This document shows positions 8,592 to 18,051 of a stretch of 64,000 nucleotides of DNA, one piece after another. The position numbers and the translations under genes are program-made. The stretch spans positions 1 to 64,000 of the forward strand of contig JADLHT010000015.1 in assembly GCA_020848695.1 (NCBI GenBank), in the 5' to 3' direction. The stretch is from Saprospiraceae bacterium. GTDB lineage: Bacteria > Bacteroidota > Bacteroidia > Chitinophagales > Saprospiraceae. How positions within the stretch are numbered: the stretch's first letter is position 1; every line of letters begins with the position of its first letter. A model generated the notes under the pieces. It did not search any database. It was not told the origin of the DNA and saw nothing but the letters and a program-made list of their open reading frames with translations.

Positions 8592-10127
8592 TTATTCCCA
8601 TTCAATTGTCGCAGGTGGCTTGCTACTGATATCATACACAACTCTATTAATTCCTTTAACTTTATTAATAATCTCATTGGAAATATTTGCCAGGAGTTCA
8701 TGTGAAATCTTGCTCCACTGAGCAGTCATTCCGTCCAGAGATTCTACAGCACGCAAAGCCAGGACATATTCATATGTTCTTTCATCTCCCATAACACCTA
8801 CTGATTTAATCGGCAAAAGAATTGCACCAGCTTGCCAAATTTTCTGATAAATACCCGACAGATGCAGATGTCTGATATAGATTGAATCAGCTTCCTGCAA
8901 TATACTAATCTTCTCCTTGGTAATTTCTCCAAGTATCCTGATTCCAAGCCCGGGTCCCGGGAAAGGATGTCTGTTTAGTATTGTTGAAGTCAGATTTAAT
9001 TCCAATCCTACACGACGAACCTCGTCTTTAAATAAGGATCGAAGTGGTTCAATTAGTTTTAAATTCAATTTTTCAGGCAGACCACCAACATTGTGGTGTG
9101 ATTTAATGACTGATGCAGGGCCATAGACCGAGGCTGATTCGATAACATCAGGATATATAGTTCCTTGTGCCAACCATTTTATCGTTGGATAAGCTTTTGC
9201 TTCTTTCTCAAATATATCTATAAAACATTTACCAATAGTCTTTCTCTTTTGCTCAGGATCAGAAATTCCAATCAAGGAATTTAAAAAATACTCAGAAGCA
9301 TTAATTCCGTGCACCTGCAATCCTAATCCTTTGTAATTGTCAAGTACAGAAGAAAATTCATCTTTTCTTAGCAATCCGTTATCAATAAAAAAACAGTGTA
9401 ACTTAGATCCAATTGCCTTGTGTATCAACAATGCTGCAACAGAAGAATCTACACCGCCTGACAATCCCAGCAGTACTTCATCTTGCTGAACCATTTCTTT
9501 AATTTTAAGAATTGTCTCCTCTACATATGACCCTGCTGTCCAATCCTGACTAATACCACATAACCGAACAAAGAAATTTTCAAAAATTTGTTTACCACAT
9601 TCTGAATGGACAACTTCAGGATGAAACTGAACAAAGTAAGAAGGCAAAACTGAATTAACTTTCTTATAAGCCGCATTGATTATACTGGATGTGGAAGCGA
9701 TCAATTCAAAATCAGACGGCAACTCTACAATTGAATCACTATGAGACATCCATATTTGAGAACCAGGTTGAATGTTGTCCCAGAAAGGATCGTTTTTTAC
9801 AATTTGAAGTTCAGCATGTCCGTATTCCCTATGACCTGACGCAAGAACCTTTCCATTATAATAATGAGCAACCAGCTGTGCACCATAACAAATACCCAAT
9901 ACTGGATATGAGTCGAGAATTGAATCTATATCAACCGTAGGATGATTGATTTCTCTTACAGATGCTGGACTTCCGGACAATACTATTGCCGCAATATTTT
10001 CTTTAGGAAGATCATGCCAGCGATTAAATGGATGAATTTCACAATAGATATTTAACTCGCGGATTCTTCTTGCAATTAATTGCGTTACTTGTGAACCAAA
10101 ATCTAATATTATAATTCGAGAATGCAT
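8592..10127 (-). CDS. guaA: GMP synthase (glutamine-hydrolysing)
   Basis: Converts XMP to GMP with ATP and glutamine. The N-terminal class I glutamine amidotransferase has nucleophile Cys80 (GICYGAQ) and the His169/Glu171 pair (FHPEV). The ATP-pyrophosphatase P-loop SGGVDSS is at residues 223-229, and the C-terminal dimerisation domain ends with the usual PPATIEWE. Length (511) is normal for the family. The Ala in GICYGAQ, where many enzymes have Met, is conservative. It is followed after 4 bases by the lipoprotein gene and preceded by nusB with a 30-base gap. Confidence 0.97.
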   Translation of the reverse strand: MHSRIIILDFGSQVTQLIARRIRELNIYCEIHPFNRWHDLPKENIAAIVLSGSPASVREINHPTVDIDSILDSYPVLGICYGAQLVAHYYNGKVLASGHREYGHAELQIVKNDPFWDNIQPGSQIWMSHSDSIVELPSDFELIASTSSIINAAYKKVNSVLPSYFVQFHPEVVHSECGKQIFENFFVRLCGISQDWTAGSYVEETILKIKEMVQQDEVLLGLSGGVDSSVAALLIHKAIGSKLHCFFIDNGLLRKDEFSSVLDNYKGLGLQVHGINASEYFLNSLIGISDPEQKRKTIGKCFIDIFEKEAKAYPTIKWLAQGTIYPDVIESASVYGPASVIKSHHNVGGLPEKLNLKLIEPLRSLFKDEVRRVGLELNLTSTILNRHPFPGPGLGIRILGEITKEKISILQEADSIYIRHLHLSGIYQKIWQAGAILLPIKSVGVMGDERTYEYVLALRAVESLDGMTAQWSKISHELLANISNEIINKVKGINRVVYDISSKPPATIEWE

Positions 10128-10152
10128 TCCAATATATAATTAAAAGAGAGTG

Positions 10153-10160
10153 CAAAACTA
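10153..10160 (-). promoter_or_regulatory. Candidate -7 box TAGTTTTG before guaA
   Basis: The minus strand reads TAGTTTTG, an exact TAnnTTTG match, 26 bases before the guaA ATG and overlapping the nusB stop codon. No TTTG lies at the expected upstream distance, so guaA may simply be read from the nusB promoter. Confidence 0.35.
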
Positions 10161-11096
10161 TTCTTCCACAAGCCCTCGCCCCTCTTTGACAATCTTATTG
10201 CTCTCCGTTAATTCCTTCAAAGCCTTATCTATTACACCATTTACAAACTCCTGAGACTTATCCGTACTGTACATTTTTGCCAGCTCTACGTATTCGTTGA
10301 GTGTTACTTTCGGTGGGATGGTCTTGATATTGATCATTTCAGTAATTGCCATTTTAATTAGGATCAAATCAATTACCGCTACTCTTTCGGAATCCCAATT
10401 CATTAAAATTGGATTTATGAGTTTATCTAAATATTCATTTTCAGAATTTGTCTTTTCAAGTAATACTTCTCCAAATTCATTGATAGTTTCTTTATCCGGC
10501 AAATGTTCAGAAACAAAATCAGCAGAAGAAGGAAGAATTTTTAATGTCTTTTTAATTGCACCAATAACCAATGACTTATCATCAGTCCATGTAGAAAACT
10601 GATCATCCATAATCTCATTGAAAAGTTCATTCTTTCGACATGCCCTGTAAAGTTCAAGCAACAATTCAACGACTTCTTCATTTGGGTTTTCGTCTTTCAG
10701 AATAAATTTACTAAATGCTTCTTCTTTAGTAAAATCTTTATAAATTTTTCTAAAAATATCATCATCCAAACCTTCCCCAATCGCATTTTTCTTAATCAGT
10801 CTATTGAGAAAATTATTCGTGGCCAAACTTTTCACCAGAGGGTTGGTATAAAGTTTATCGGAAAATTTAAGGTCCTCCTCTGATTTTAAATGCTTTTTTT
10901 GTCGTATTGTGGCATCCTCAAGGGTAAAATAACAAACTCTGCACAGGCAATGCAGATTTAACAAATAAAGTTGAAAAGTATTCTCAACCGACTTAAAATA
11001 AGCTTCCTTAATTTGCTTGAAACTCAGTTCTTTATCTTGAACAAGACTGTATAATTGTTGCATTACTTTAATGCGAACATTTCTTCTACTCAGCAT
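10158..11096 (-). CDS. nusB: Transcription antitermination factor NusB (long Bacteroidota form)
   Basis: NusB binds boxA RNA with NusE (S10) in rRNA antitermination complexes. The start MLSRRNVRIKVMQQLYS and the C-terminal block from ~225 (SERVAVIDLILIKMAITEM, PPKVTLNEYVELAK, KSQEFVNGVIDKAL) are diagnostic. At 312 residues it is about twice the E. coli length because of an N-terminal and middle extension (~25-170) that is usual in this phylum. It is first in a minus-strand run with guaA and the lipoprotein gene. Confidence 0.93.
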   Translation of the reverse strand: MLSRRNVRIKVMQQLYSLVQDKELSFKQIKEAYFKSVENTFQLYLLNLHCLCRVCYFTLEDATIRQKKHLKSEEDLKFSDKLYTNPLVKSLATNNFLNRLIKKNAIGEGLDDDIFRKIYKDFTKEEAFSKFILKDENPNEEVVELLLELYRACRKNELFNEIMDDQFSTWTDDKSLVIGAIKKTLKILPSSADFVSEHLPDKETINEFGEVLLEKTNSENEYLDKLINPILMNWDSERVAVIDLILIKMAITEMINIKTIPPKVTLNEYVELAKMYSTDKSQEFVNGVIDKALKELTESNKIVKEGRGLVEE

Positions 11097-11123
11097 GAAT
11101 ACACTTTAGCATTTAAGACGGTG

Positions 11124-11155
11124 CAAAGAAAGCTTTAATTAAACAAATTAACAAA
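11124..11155 (-). promoter_or_regulatory. Probable promoter of nusB (TTTG-N20-TTTCTTTG)
   Basis: On the minus strand TTTG (11155-11152) is followed after 20 bases by TTTCTTTG (11131-11124), one base off TAnnTTTG, ending 27 bases before the nusB ATG. Spacing matches the Bacteroidota primary sigma factor consensus. Confidence 0.5.
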
Positions 11156-11171
11156 CAAATACAGCTTTAAT

Positions 11172-12680
11172 TTAATGAATTGGTCTTGCATTCCAATCCA
11201 GAAAGTCTCTTCTCATTTCTGTAAGATCGGGAAGGTGATTAAAATGCCATTTATGCACTATTTTACCGTTTCTCCACAAGACAACTCCGGGATTTGATCG
11301 CATAATGGTTTTTAATAATATATCATCCGCTAACAAGACCTGAGCTTTGACCGAAATTTGCTCAAATAAGTTCTTCAATGCTTCTTCGGATGCGCCTCCA
11401 CATACAATATAAGATTTTACACTATCCTGATAAACTGAATCCAGAAAAGGAATAATTTTACTTAAAAATAGCTGTTTATATTCTTCATCCCATTTATAAA
11501 CATTCAATTTAACCGTTTTCTCTTTAATTTCAGAAACAGTTTGACGATATTCAGGTGTAGAGTCTTTTTTAACTACGAGAGTATCCGTTTTCCAAATAGT
11601 ATCTTGTATAGATTTTGTCTCTGTTGAAGATGTAAAATACAATTTTGGACAATTAATCATTATTCTTGACCTGGGCTCAGTAAGAATTGTTTCCGTAAAC
11701 TCGTTTCCATCAAGGTCAAATATGGCAAACTCCGATATTTTGGTTCTTGGAATAGAAGGTTCGGTTTTAATTTGATCAAGCACCTTCCATTCTGTTTTTG
11801 GGTAAGCCTTGAAATTAGTCATATATTCCTCATCACTTACAATTTTTAAACTCTTATCAGAGAGTTTTTGTAATTTCCAGCTTAGAATTTTAACATCAGC
11901 TTCAGCTTTTGCTTCTGCTGCTTTTTGTGCTTTCACATCAGTCCCTGATTTGAACGGACGAAAATCGATCATAGGTTCGTTCCATTTGTAATTGGCAATA
12001 CAAAAAAGTATAAGTCCAAATGTACTTAGCAAAGTAATGGCATTGCGTAATCCCGAAGCAAAAAGTGTATGTGCCTTTTTGTAATTAAATAGAAAGAACA
12101 CAGCCGGAAACATTAAAAATATATCTTTGAAAAAGGAAGTCTTAGGTTCAAGTTTAATAAAATCTCCAAAACACCCACAATTGGTAACTCGCATATTCGT
12201 AGCAGTGTAATCGGCCCATTTGGAAAACTCAAAGAAATTTGTTTCTTTGGGAACATATCCGGTCAGATAGGTAAATCCTGTTAAAATTGTAAAGAAAAAT
12301 ATTGTTACAAAAAATAGCCAACTAGTTAACTTAGGTTTATGTCCGAGTATTAGCATTATACCAACTACTATCTCTAGTACAATCATGAAAACAGAAAATC
12401 CTATTGCGTATTCTGCCAATAATGGAAACAAATCTGCACTGAAGCTAAAAATCGATCCTTTAGCAGTCAATTCAAACTCTTTGAAATATTCTTCCATTTT
12501 ATAAGCAGTTCCCAGCGGATCAACTGCCTTGACAAATCCTGAAAAAATAAATAAGCCACCACAAAAGTTTTGAAGAAAGCTCATCAGGTAACTTTTGACA
12601 GAATGAAAATACTTGTCTATTATAAAAGTAAGAAGTACTGCAATGATTGCGATATAAGTACAAAGAGTATAAATAGTCAT
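11172..12680 (-). CDS. BT_3928-family DoxX/MauE-like membrane protein
   Basis: The first ~240 residues carry six hydrophobic segments, with a DoxX-type FSGFVKAVDPLGTAYKMEEYF block near residue 45 and the MauE-like NCGCFGDF Cys pair near residue 168. The ~260-residue soluble C-terminus is predicted outside the cytoplasm. DoxX/MauE proteins are linked to quinone-dependent thiol or redox chemistry, but BT_3928 itself has no assigned function. The gene lies 75 bases upstream of nusB and is divergent from the DMT transporter gene. Confidence 0.8.
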   Translation of the reverse strand: MTIYTLCTYIAIIAVLLTFIIDKYFHSVKSYLMSFLQNFCGGLFIFSGFVKAVDPLGTAYKMEEYFKEFELTAKGSIFSFSADLFPLLAEYAIGFSVFMIVLEIVVGIMLILGHKPKLTSWLFFVTIFFFTILTGFTYLTGYVPKETNFFEFSKWADYTATNMRVTNCGCFGDFIKLEPKTSFFKDIFLMFPAVFFLFNYKKAHTLFASGLRNAITLLSTFGLILFCIANYKWNEPMIDFRPFKSGTDVKAQKAAEAKAEADVKILSWKLQKLSDKSLKIVSDEEYMTNFKAYPKTEWKVLDQIKTEPSIPRTKISEFAIFDLDGNEFTETILTEPRSRIMINCPKLYFTSSTETKSIQDTIWKTDTLVVKKDSTPEYRQTVSEIKEKTVKLNVYKWDEEYKQLFLSKIIPFLDSVYQDSVKSYIVCGGASEEALKNLFEQISVKAQVLLADDILLKTIMRSNPGVVLWRNGKIVHKWHFNHLPDLTEMRRDFLDWNARPIH

Positions 12681-12815
12681 GAAAAAGAATTAATTAAAGT
12701 AAAAAAAGAATTTAGCCTTACAAGAAAGAAAATAAAAATTAATACTATACAAAAGTAACTGACACAGAACTCTTTGAGGTTAAAAAAAACTAAAAATTGT
12801 TCAACTAATTGTTAA

Positions 12816-12823
12816 TATCTTCG
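12816..12823 (+). promoter_or_regulatory. Candidate -7 box TATCTTCG close to a start codon
   Basis: TATCTTCG (a TAnnTTYG variant) ends 6 bases before the ATG at 12830. If active, transcription would start within a base or two of the ATG, so the mRNA would be leaderless or nearly so. The upstream element is weak (ATTG, 16 bases away). Confidence 0.35.
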
Positions 12824-12829
12824 CCTTTG

Positions 12830-13687
12830 ATGTGGTACCTGTTCCTATGTATTTTATTTACAGTTAGTCTTGGATTTATTTTCAAAATCCTTCATCGAAA
12901 GACGACAAATTTGTACAATGTCATTCTGGTTAATTACATTATTTGTGCATTGATTGGTATTACTCGAATTGACTATCAAATAGTTTTAAAAAATACAACG
13001 ATACATTATTATGGTTTGACAAACGGAATATTATTTCTAATAGGTTTCAATGTTTTTGCAATTTCGATATCAAAGACGGGCTTAGGAATAACTACTTTAC
13101 TACAGAAACTTTCGGTATTTGCAACGATAATTGCCGGCGTTATAATGGGTGAACATATGTCACTAATACAAATTGTTGCTCTTATAGTTGCAGGTGCCGC
13201 ATTGTATTATATTTTTAGTGAAAATACAAGCTTCACTACGCTCTATAATACCCATAAAATTTTTTTATTCCTTTGCCTCTTTATAGCAGCTTCAATTGAG
13301 ATTCTATTTTTAAAATTTAGCAAACATTATTCGGATAGTACATTTTTTACCGCTTTAACTGCATTGGTATTTATTTACAGCGCATTTTGGGGAATGGTAT
13401 TCTGGATTGTTAGCAAGCACAAGAAGATTACAAATAAAGATTTACTTTTTGGATCAGCACTAGGTATTCCTAACTACTTTTCCATAGAATTTCTTAATTT
13501 AGCTCTGAATGATGGAATAGACGGAATAATTCTGTTTCCCATACTTAATTTGTCGGTAATATTACTTTCAGGAATAATTGGAAATAAATTATTTGATGAA
13601 AAATACAGCAAGCGTCAACAGATTGGTTATGCATTAGCTTTGATTTCTATACTTACAATAAGCCTATGTCAACTACTCACTACTTAA
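12830..13687 (+). CDS. EamA/DMT-superfamily transporter
   Basis: About 285 residues with roughly ten hydrophobic segments in two similar halves, the pattern of EamA drug/metabolite transporters. A glycine-rich GLGITTLLQKLSVFATIIAGVI stretch ends half one and FPILNLSVILLSGIIGNKLFDEK ends half two. Substrate unknown. I chose the ATG at 12830; a TTG at 12809 is possible but lies inside the presumed promoter. It overlaps the next gene by 22 bases, so translation is probably coupled. Confidence 0.8.
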   Translation: MWYLFLCILFTVSLGFIFKILHRKTTNLYNVILVNYIICALIGITRIDYQIVLKNTTIHYYGLTNGILFLIGFNVFAISISKTGLGITTLLQKLSVFATIIAGVIMGEHMSLIQIVALIVAGAALYYIFSENTSFTTLYNTHKIFLFLCLFIAASIEILFLKFSKHYSDSTFFTALTALVFIYSAFWGMVFWIVSKHKKITNKDLLFGSALGIPNYFSIEFLNLALNDGIDGIILFPILNLSVILLSGIIGNKLFDEKYSKRQQIGYALALISILTISLCQLLTT

Positions 13688-14316
13688 CCATTTCTATGAG
13701 CAATCAGTCTATACTTGTTGAGAAGTCCAGCAAGTTTATTGCTTTTAGTTATCCCGTTACTCAGAAAGAAGAATGCGAGATATACTTCAATCTAACAAAA
13801 TCAATTCATCCAAAAGCCAAACATTGGTGTTATGCTTACCGTCTTGGTCTAAATGAAAACAATTTTAGGATTAATGATGATGGCGAACCGTCAGGCACAG
13901 CTGGAAAACCAATTTTATCTCAAATAGATTCTTTAAAAATAACCAATGTTATGGTCATTGTAGTTCGGTATTTTGGAGGTATTCTGCTTGGAACAGGTGG
14001 GCTGATAAAAACTTATAAAACCGTAGCCAGAAATGTACTTGAAAAATCAGAAATAGTAAGAGTTGAAATAACCAATAACTTTATCATTACAACTGATTCT
14101 AAGAACATTTATAGTGTATTAAAAGTCATAAAATCATTTCATTTACATTTTAAAAATTTAGTTATAAATGAAACATCAAGTATTCAAATCCAAATTCCTG
14201 TTGAAGCAGAATTTCGTTTTTTCCATAAATTAAAAACTATATTAGAAGATTCAGAACCGAAGAAGAGAGAAAGTGTTTATTCCATACTAAATTGTAAAAT
14301 AGAAAGAGTAGAATAG
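13666..14316 (+). CDS. YigZ/IMPACT-family protein
   Basis: Matches the UPF0029/IMPACT family. Diagnostic blocks are SSKFIAFSYPV at the start, HWCYAYRLG, DDGEPSGTAGKPIL, and VIVVRYFGGILLGTGGLIKTYK at ~100-125, followed by the C-terminal DUF1949-like ferredoxin fold. Eukaryotic IMPACT modulates Gcn2, but the bacterial role is unsettled. The start could also be the internal ATG giving MSNQSILVEK. It overlaps the preceding transporter gene, and coaE follows after 2 bases. Confidence 0.9.
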   Translation: MSTTHYLTISMSNQSILVEKSSKFIAFSYPVTQKEECEIYFNLTKSIHPKAKHWCYAYRLGLNENNFRINDDGEPSGTAGKPILSQIDSLKITNVMVIVVRYFGGILLGTGGLIKTYKTVARNVLEKSEIVRVEITNNFIITTDSKNIYSVLKVIKSFHLHFKNLVINETSSIQIQIPVEAEFRFFHKLKTILEDSEPKKRESVYSILNCKIERVE

Positions 14317-14318
14317 AT

Positions 14319-14912
14319 ATGATGAAAATCATAGGGCTTACAGGCGGCATTGGATCCGGCAAAAGTACCGTTGCAGACTTGTTTGAAATTATTGGAATTC
14401 CTGTCTATAATTCAGATCTGGAAGCAAAAAAAATCATGCAAAGTAATCCGGATGTGATTCAAGAAATAATATCTTTATTGGGAACTGAAAGTTATCTCAA
14501 TAAAACCTTAAATCGAAAATACATTGCAGAGATAGTTTTTAATAACAAAAAAATTCTTCAAGCCCTCAATAGTATTGTACATCCTCGAGTTTTTGTTGAC
14601 TTTAATCGTTGGCTGAGCCTTCAAAAGAGTCAATTCAATTATATACTCAAAGAGAGTGCATTGCTGCTAGATGTTAGAGAACAACAGAATGTAGATGCAA
14701 TAATCACTGTGTTCTGTCCGCTAGAGATTAGAATTTCAAGGCTAATGTTAAGAGATCAATCAACTAAGGAAGTTATCGTACAAAGAATTAATAATCAACG
14801 AAAAGAAAAAGAATTAATTGATGCTGCAGACTATCTGATCATTAATGACGAAAGACACTCGATAATTCAACAAGTTTTAGATATTCACAATAAACTCGTT
14901 AATTTTGTATAA
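14319..14912 (+). CDS. coaE: Dephospho-CoA kinase
   Basis: Catalyses the last step of coenzyme A synthesis. The Walker A GGIGSGKS sits at residues 9-16, and the family motifs VYNSDLEAK, VHPRVF and LKESALLLD follow; the lid carries RLMLRDQ. Length 197 is typical. The first two codons are both ATG, so the start may be 14319 or 14322. Part of a compact plus-strand run from 12830 to 16157. Confidence 0.94.
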   Translation: MMKIIGLTGGIGSGKSTVADLFEIIGIPVYNSDLEAKKIMQSNPDVIQEIISLLGTESYLNKTLNRKYIAEIVFNNKKILQALNSIVHPRVFVDFNRWLSLQKSQFNYILKESALLLDVREQQNVDAIITVFCPLEIRISRLMLRDQSTKEVIVQRINNQRKEKELIDAADYLIINDERHSIIQQVLDIHNKLVNFV

Positions 14913-14924
14913 ATTTTAAAATTT

Positions 14925-16157
14925 ATGGTTATTTTAGATAAGTTACAACAGGCAGATTATATTCAGCTTGAGAATCAATACGGAGCTCATAATTATCATC
15001 CGCTTCCTGTTGTTCTTGAAAAAGGAAAAGGTGTATTTGTTTACGACACAGATGGAAAAGAATATTTTGATTTTCTTTCTGCATATTCTGCTGTTAACCA
15101 AGGTCACAGTCATCCACGAATTATTCAAGCTTTAATAATTCAAGCTCAAAAATTCACATTAAGTTCCAGAGCATTTTACAATAATCAATTAGGACTTTAT
15201 GAAAAGTTCATTACAGAATATTTTGGATATGACAAGGTTTTGCCGATGAATACAGGTGTTGAAGCTGTAGAAACAGCTATAAAACTCTGTAGAAAGTGGG
15301 CATATGAAGTTAAAAAAATCAAAGAAAACAATGCCAAAATCGTCGTACTTGACGGCAACTTTCATGGGAGGACCCTCGCTGCGATTTCAGCATCATCAGA
15401 TCCAAGCAGTTATGGTGGTTTTGGCCCTTTGTTAAATGGAATAATTCGGATTCCTTACAATGAGATCGATGCTTTTAAAAATATAATAAAAGATCCGGAT
15501 ATCGCGGGATTTCTCATCGAACCCATTCAAGGCGAAGCAGGAGTTGTCGTACCGGATGATCAATATTTGAAAGAGTGTTTCACCCTGTGTAAATCAAATA
15601 ATATCTTGTTTATTGCAGATGAGGTTCAGACCGGAATTGGCAGGACCGGAAAGATGCTGGCGTGTGATTATGTTAACATTCGACCAGACATTTTAATTTT
15701 GGGTAAAGCATTATCCGGTGGTACTTTGCCTGTTTCAGCTGTTCTTGCAGATGATTCAATCATGCTGTGCATTAAACCTGGAGAGCACGGATCAACATTT
15801 GGCGGAAATCCCTTGGCGTGCGTTGTTGCAAAAGAAGCTTTAACTGTGATAAAGGATGAAAATCTTACTCAAAAAGCATTTGAGTCAGGAATCTATTTCA
15901 GACAAATGATCAATGAACTAATTCAAAGATATTCTCAAATTCAATCAGTAAGAGGCAAAGGATTATTAAATGCTATTGTATTGGAAGATGATCGAGAATT
16001 AGCCTGGAAACTTTGTATTAAAATGTCAGAAAATGGTCTTTTGGCAAAACCCACACATGGTCATATCATCAGATTAGCCCCTCCTTTATGCATTGATAAA
16101 TCTCAATTGGAAGATTCCGTTGGGATCATTGAAAAGTCCTTGAGATCTTTAATTTAG
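14925..16157 (+). CDS. rocD: Ornithine--oxo-acid aminotransferase
   Basis: Transfers the delta-amino group of ornithine to 2-oxoglutarate, giving glutamate semialdehyde. The family block [19 protein letters not shown] is at ~15-33, then [32 protein letters not shown] and [10 protein letters not shown]. The PLP-binding lysine lies in LGKALSGG, with [11 protein letters not shown] after it. Length 410 is normal. It follows coaE by 12 bases. Together with arginine deiminase at 26.6 kb it suggests use of arginine and ornithine, though the two genes are unlinked. Confidence 0.95.
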   Translation: MVILDKLQQADYIQLENQYGAHNYHPLPVVLEKGKGVFVYDTDGKEYFDFLSAYSAVNQGHSHPRIIQALIIQAQKFTLSSRAFYNNQLGLYEKFITEYFGYDKVLPMNTGVEAVETAIKLCRKWAYEVKKIKENNAKIVVLDGNFHGRTLAAISASSDPSSYGGFGPLLNGIIRIPYNEIDAFKNIIKDPDIAGFLIEPIQGEAGVVVPDDQYLKECFTLCKSNNILFIADEVQTGIGRTGKMLACDYVNIRPDILILGKALSGGTLPVSAVLADDSIMLCIKPGEHGSTFGGNPLACVVAKEALTVIKDENLTQKAFESGIYFRQMINELIQRYSQIQSVRGKGLLNAIVLEDDRELAWKLCIKMSENGLLAKPTHGHIIRLAPPLCIDKSQLEDSVGIIEKSLRSLI

Positions 16158-16282
16158 ATGAAATGTATTAAAGACATTTAAGATTGTTAAATCAGAATTA
16201 TAAAAATTAAATCCAGATAAAATTTTGCAATAATGAATCTTCTAAATTTATCACGAAGATTTATTAAAGCCCTAAAGATATT

Positions 16283-16313
16283 TTTGCAGATTATCTGAAT
16301 TTTTATATATTTG
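16283..16313 (+). promoter_or_regulatory. Canonical Bacteroidota promoter TTTG-N19-TATATTTG
   Basis: TTTG at 16283-16286 and TATATTTG at 16306-16313 are separated by exactly 19 bases, matching the -33/-7 consensus of the Bacteroidota primary sigma factor. The ATG of the T9SS protein gene follows 20 bases downstream. Confidence 0.75.
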
Positions 16314-16333
16314 TTCTCCAAAATTATTAAATA

Positions 16334-17293
16334 ATGTTAAAAAATTGTCTACTCCACTCTATTCTATTTCTGTTCATTATAAAAATCGACGCACAAACCA
16401 TACAGTTTCAGTTTTGCGGTAAAACCGAATCTATTGCAACATTAGATGGAGGAGGAAAAGATCAACGGGCTAAATCGGCAATAAAATTAGACTTCCTCAA
16501 GATTGGTGTGAGAGGTGCTTCTCAGACCAATCCATTTTATGTAATGGGTAACACTGAAAGCACAAAAACAAATGAGAATTTTGGAGATAAAATTCTAGCT
16601 GATAACTGCAGTGGAAGTTCAGGTGTAAGTGGAACCTGTAATCAATGTGGAATATGTACCAATGCAGTAAGTACAACAAATTTTAATATTGGAAATGCCA
16701 TTGGAAAGTTTTTAAATAATGTCAAAGTAGAATCCAAAGGTAATGACATGTATATTATGTGTACCGGATCTGCTAATGTCATCTGTTTTGAAACACACAG
16801 AATTAGTCTTGCGGGACAACTTAATAAAAAACTTGACGTCTATTATAAATGCGAAGGGATTTCAGATTTAAATCCTTCTGACGTAAGAAATATCAGTTTA
16901 AACTACCGATTTAACAATGAGGCTTATTTTGCTACACCTTACTTCTTTAATAAAAATAGCGGTAATGTTGGTGTCATTGAAGATGTAGGCTCAATTCAAG
17001 CCTCTGTACCGGTTGTTGCAACTGAAGACCTTAGCAAGAAATTGACATTTGATATTGCTCCCAATCCTGTAAATGATATCCTGAAAATTAATTTAAATGT
17101 ACTTCAGGAATTTAATGGATTTATTAATATTCTTAGCGAAACTGGAGCTATTGCACATTTTGAAGAAACTCAATTTAACCCCAGTGTAAAGGTTAAAGAA
17201 TTAAATCTTCAATATTTACATCCTGGCAATTACATTCTTCACATATCCGACGAGGATGCCAGAATCAGTATAAAGAAATTCATTAAGATTTAA
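16334..17293 (+). CDS. Secreted protein with T9SS type A sorting domain
   Basis: Residues 1-20 are a signal peptide ending KIDAQ. The middle (21-235) contains a Cys cluster (NQCGICTN around 115-122) and no family I recognise. The last ~75 residues (from FDIAPNPVNDILKINL) form a T9SS sorting domain with GNYILHISDED and a terminal IKKFIKI. It is thus probably exported by T9SS to the cell surface. It is a single gene with its own promoter, convergent with the LOG-family gene 16 bases away. Function unknown. Confidence 0.85.
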   Translation: MLKNCLLHSILFLFIIKIDAQTIQFQFCGKTESIATLDGGGKDQRAKSAIKLDFLKIGVRGASQTNPFYVMGNTESTKTNENFGDKILADNCSGSSGVSGTCNQCGICTNAVSTTNFNIGNAIGKFLNNVKVESKGNDMYIMCTGSANVICFETHRISLAGQLNKKLDVYYKCEGISDLNPSDVRNISLNYRFNNEAYFATPYFFNKNSGNVGVIEDVGSIQASVPVVATEDLSKKLTFDIAPNPVNDILKINLNVLQEFNGFINILSETGAIAHFEETQFNPSVKVKELNLQYLHPGNYILHISDEDARISIKKFIKI

Positions 17294-17309
17294 TAATTTA
17301 AATTTTACC

Positions 17310-18005
17310 TTACAATTCAAAGGTTGGCTGAAGCCCTTTGGATCCATCACCACCATAGAATTGATTAATGATTTGAATAACTTCTTCTTCATTGTCAACA
17401 ACAGGAAGCATATCTATATCCGATAAAGAAATATATGAAAATTGCTCACCCATGGATTGATAAATCCAATTTTTTAATGGCAACCAAAATTCTGAACCAA
17501 CTAAAATAATTGGAATCTTTTTAATTTTTCCAGTCTGCGACAAGGTCAGAACTTCAAAAAGTTCATCCAAGGTTCCAAATCCTCCAGGCATAGCAATAAA
17601 TGCCTGAGAATACTTGACAAACATCACCTTTCGCACAAAGAAAAATCGATGATTAAGTGATTTTTCAGGATCAATATACCGATTGTGAAATTGCTCAAAG
17701 GGCAAATTGATATTAAGTCCGACTGATATACCATTATTTTCAAACGCTCCTCTATTGGCCGCTTCCATAATTCCCGGACCACCTCCTGTAATAATACCGA
17801 AACCTTCTTCGGTTAAACGTGCTGAAATTTTTCTGGCTAATTCATAATGTGGATGACCTTCCTTAACCCTTGCTGAACCGAATATGGAAATACAGGGACC
17901 CAGGTTATTCATGGTTTCAAATCCATCAACAAGTTCTGCCAGGATTTTGAACATGGTCCAGCTATTTTCGCCTTTAAGTTGGCTCCATTGCTTCATTGAT
18001 CTCAT
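17310..18005 (-). CDS. LOG-family (TIGR00730) Rossmann-fold protein
   Basis: Carries the family motif PGGFGTLDELFEVLTLSQ near residues 140-157 and GGGPGIMEAANRGAF near 75-90. These belong to nucleotide 5'-monophosphate phosphoribohydrolases such as the cytokinin-activating LOG enzymes and PpnN. The N-terminal extension (MKQWSQLKG...) is usual for the Bacteroidota members. The probable substrate is a nucleoside monophosphate; a hormone role is not implied. The start at 18005 could instead be the ATG three codons in. Probably read with the NtrC-type gene 46 bases upstream. Confidence 0.87.
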   Translation of the reverse strand: MRSMKQWSQLKGENSWTMFKILAELVDGFETMNNLGPCISIFGSARVKEGHPHYELARKISARLTEEGFGIITGGGPGIMEAANRGAFENNGISVGLNINLPFEQFHNRYIDPEKSLNHRFFFVRKVMFVKYSQAFIAMPGGFGTLDELFEVLTLSQTGKIKKIPIILVGSEFWLPLKNWIYQSMGEQFSYISLSDIDMLPVVDNEEEVIQIINQFYGGDGSKGLQPTFEL

Positions 18006-18051
18006 GATCTAATAAATTTACATTTACAAAATAGTCTTTGATTAGGACTAA

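Noticed and set aside
8250..8705. A 151-codon plus-strand frame
   Set aside because: It lies antisense to the lipoprotein and guaA 3' end, whose products have clear family motifs; no independent support.
16233..16298. A 21-residue amphipathic-looking peptide (MNLLNLSRRFIKALKIFLQII)
   Set aside because: It ends within the spacer of the best promoter in the window, so it is more likely intergenic sequence than a gene; no start signal.
18006..18051. Possible frameshift hiding a Fis-type HTH of the NtrC-type protein
   Set aside because: All three minus-strand frames beyond the stop were read; none resembles an HTH, and the next gene starts within 46 bases.
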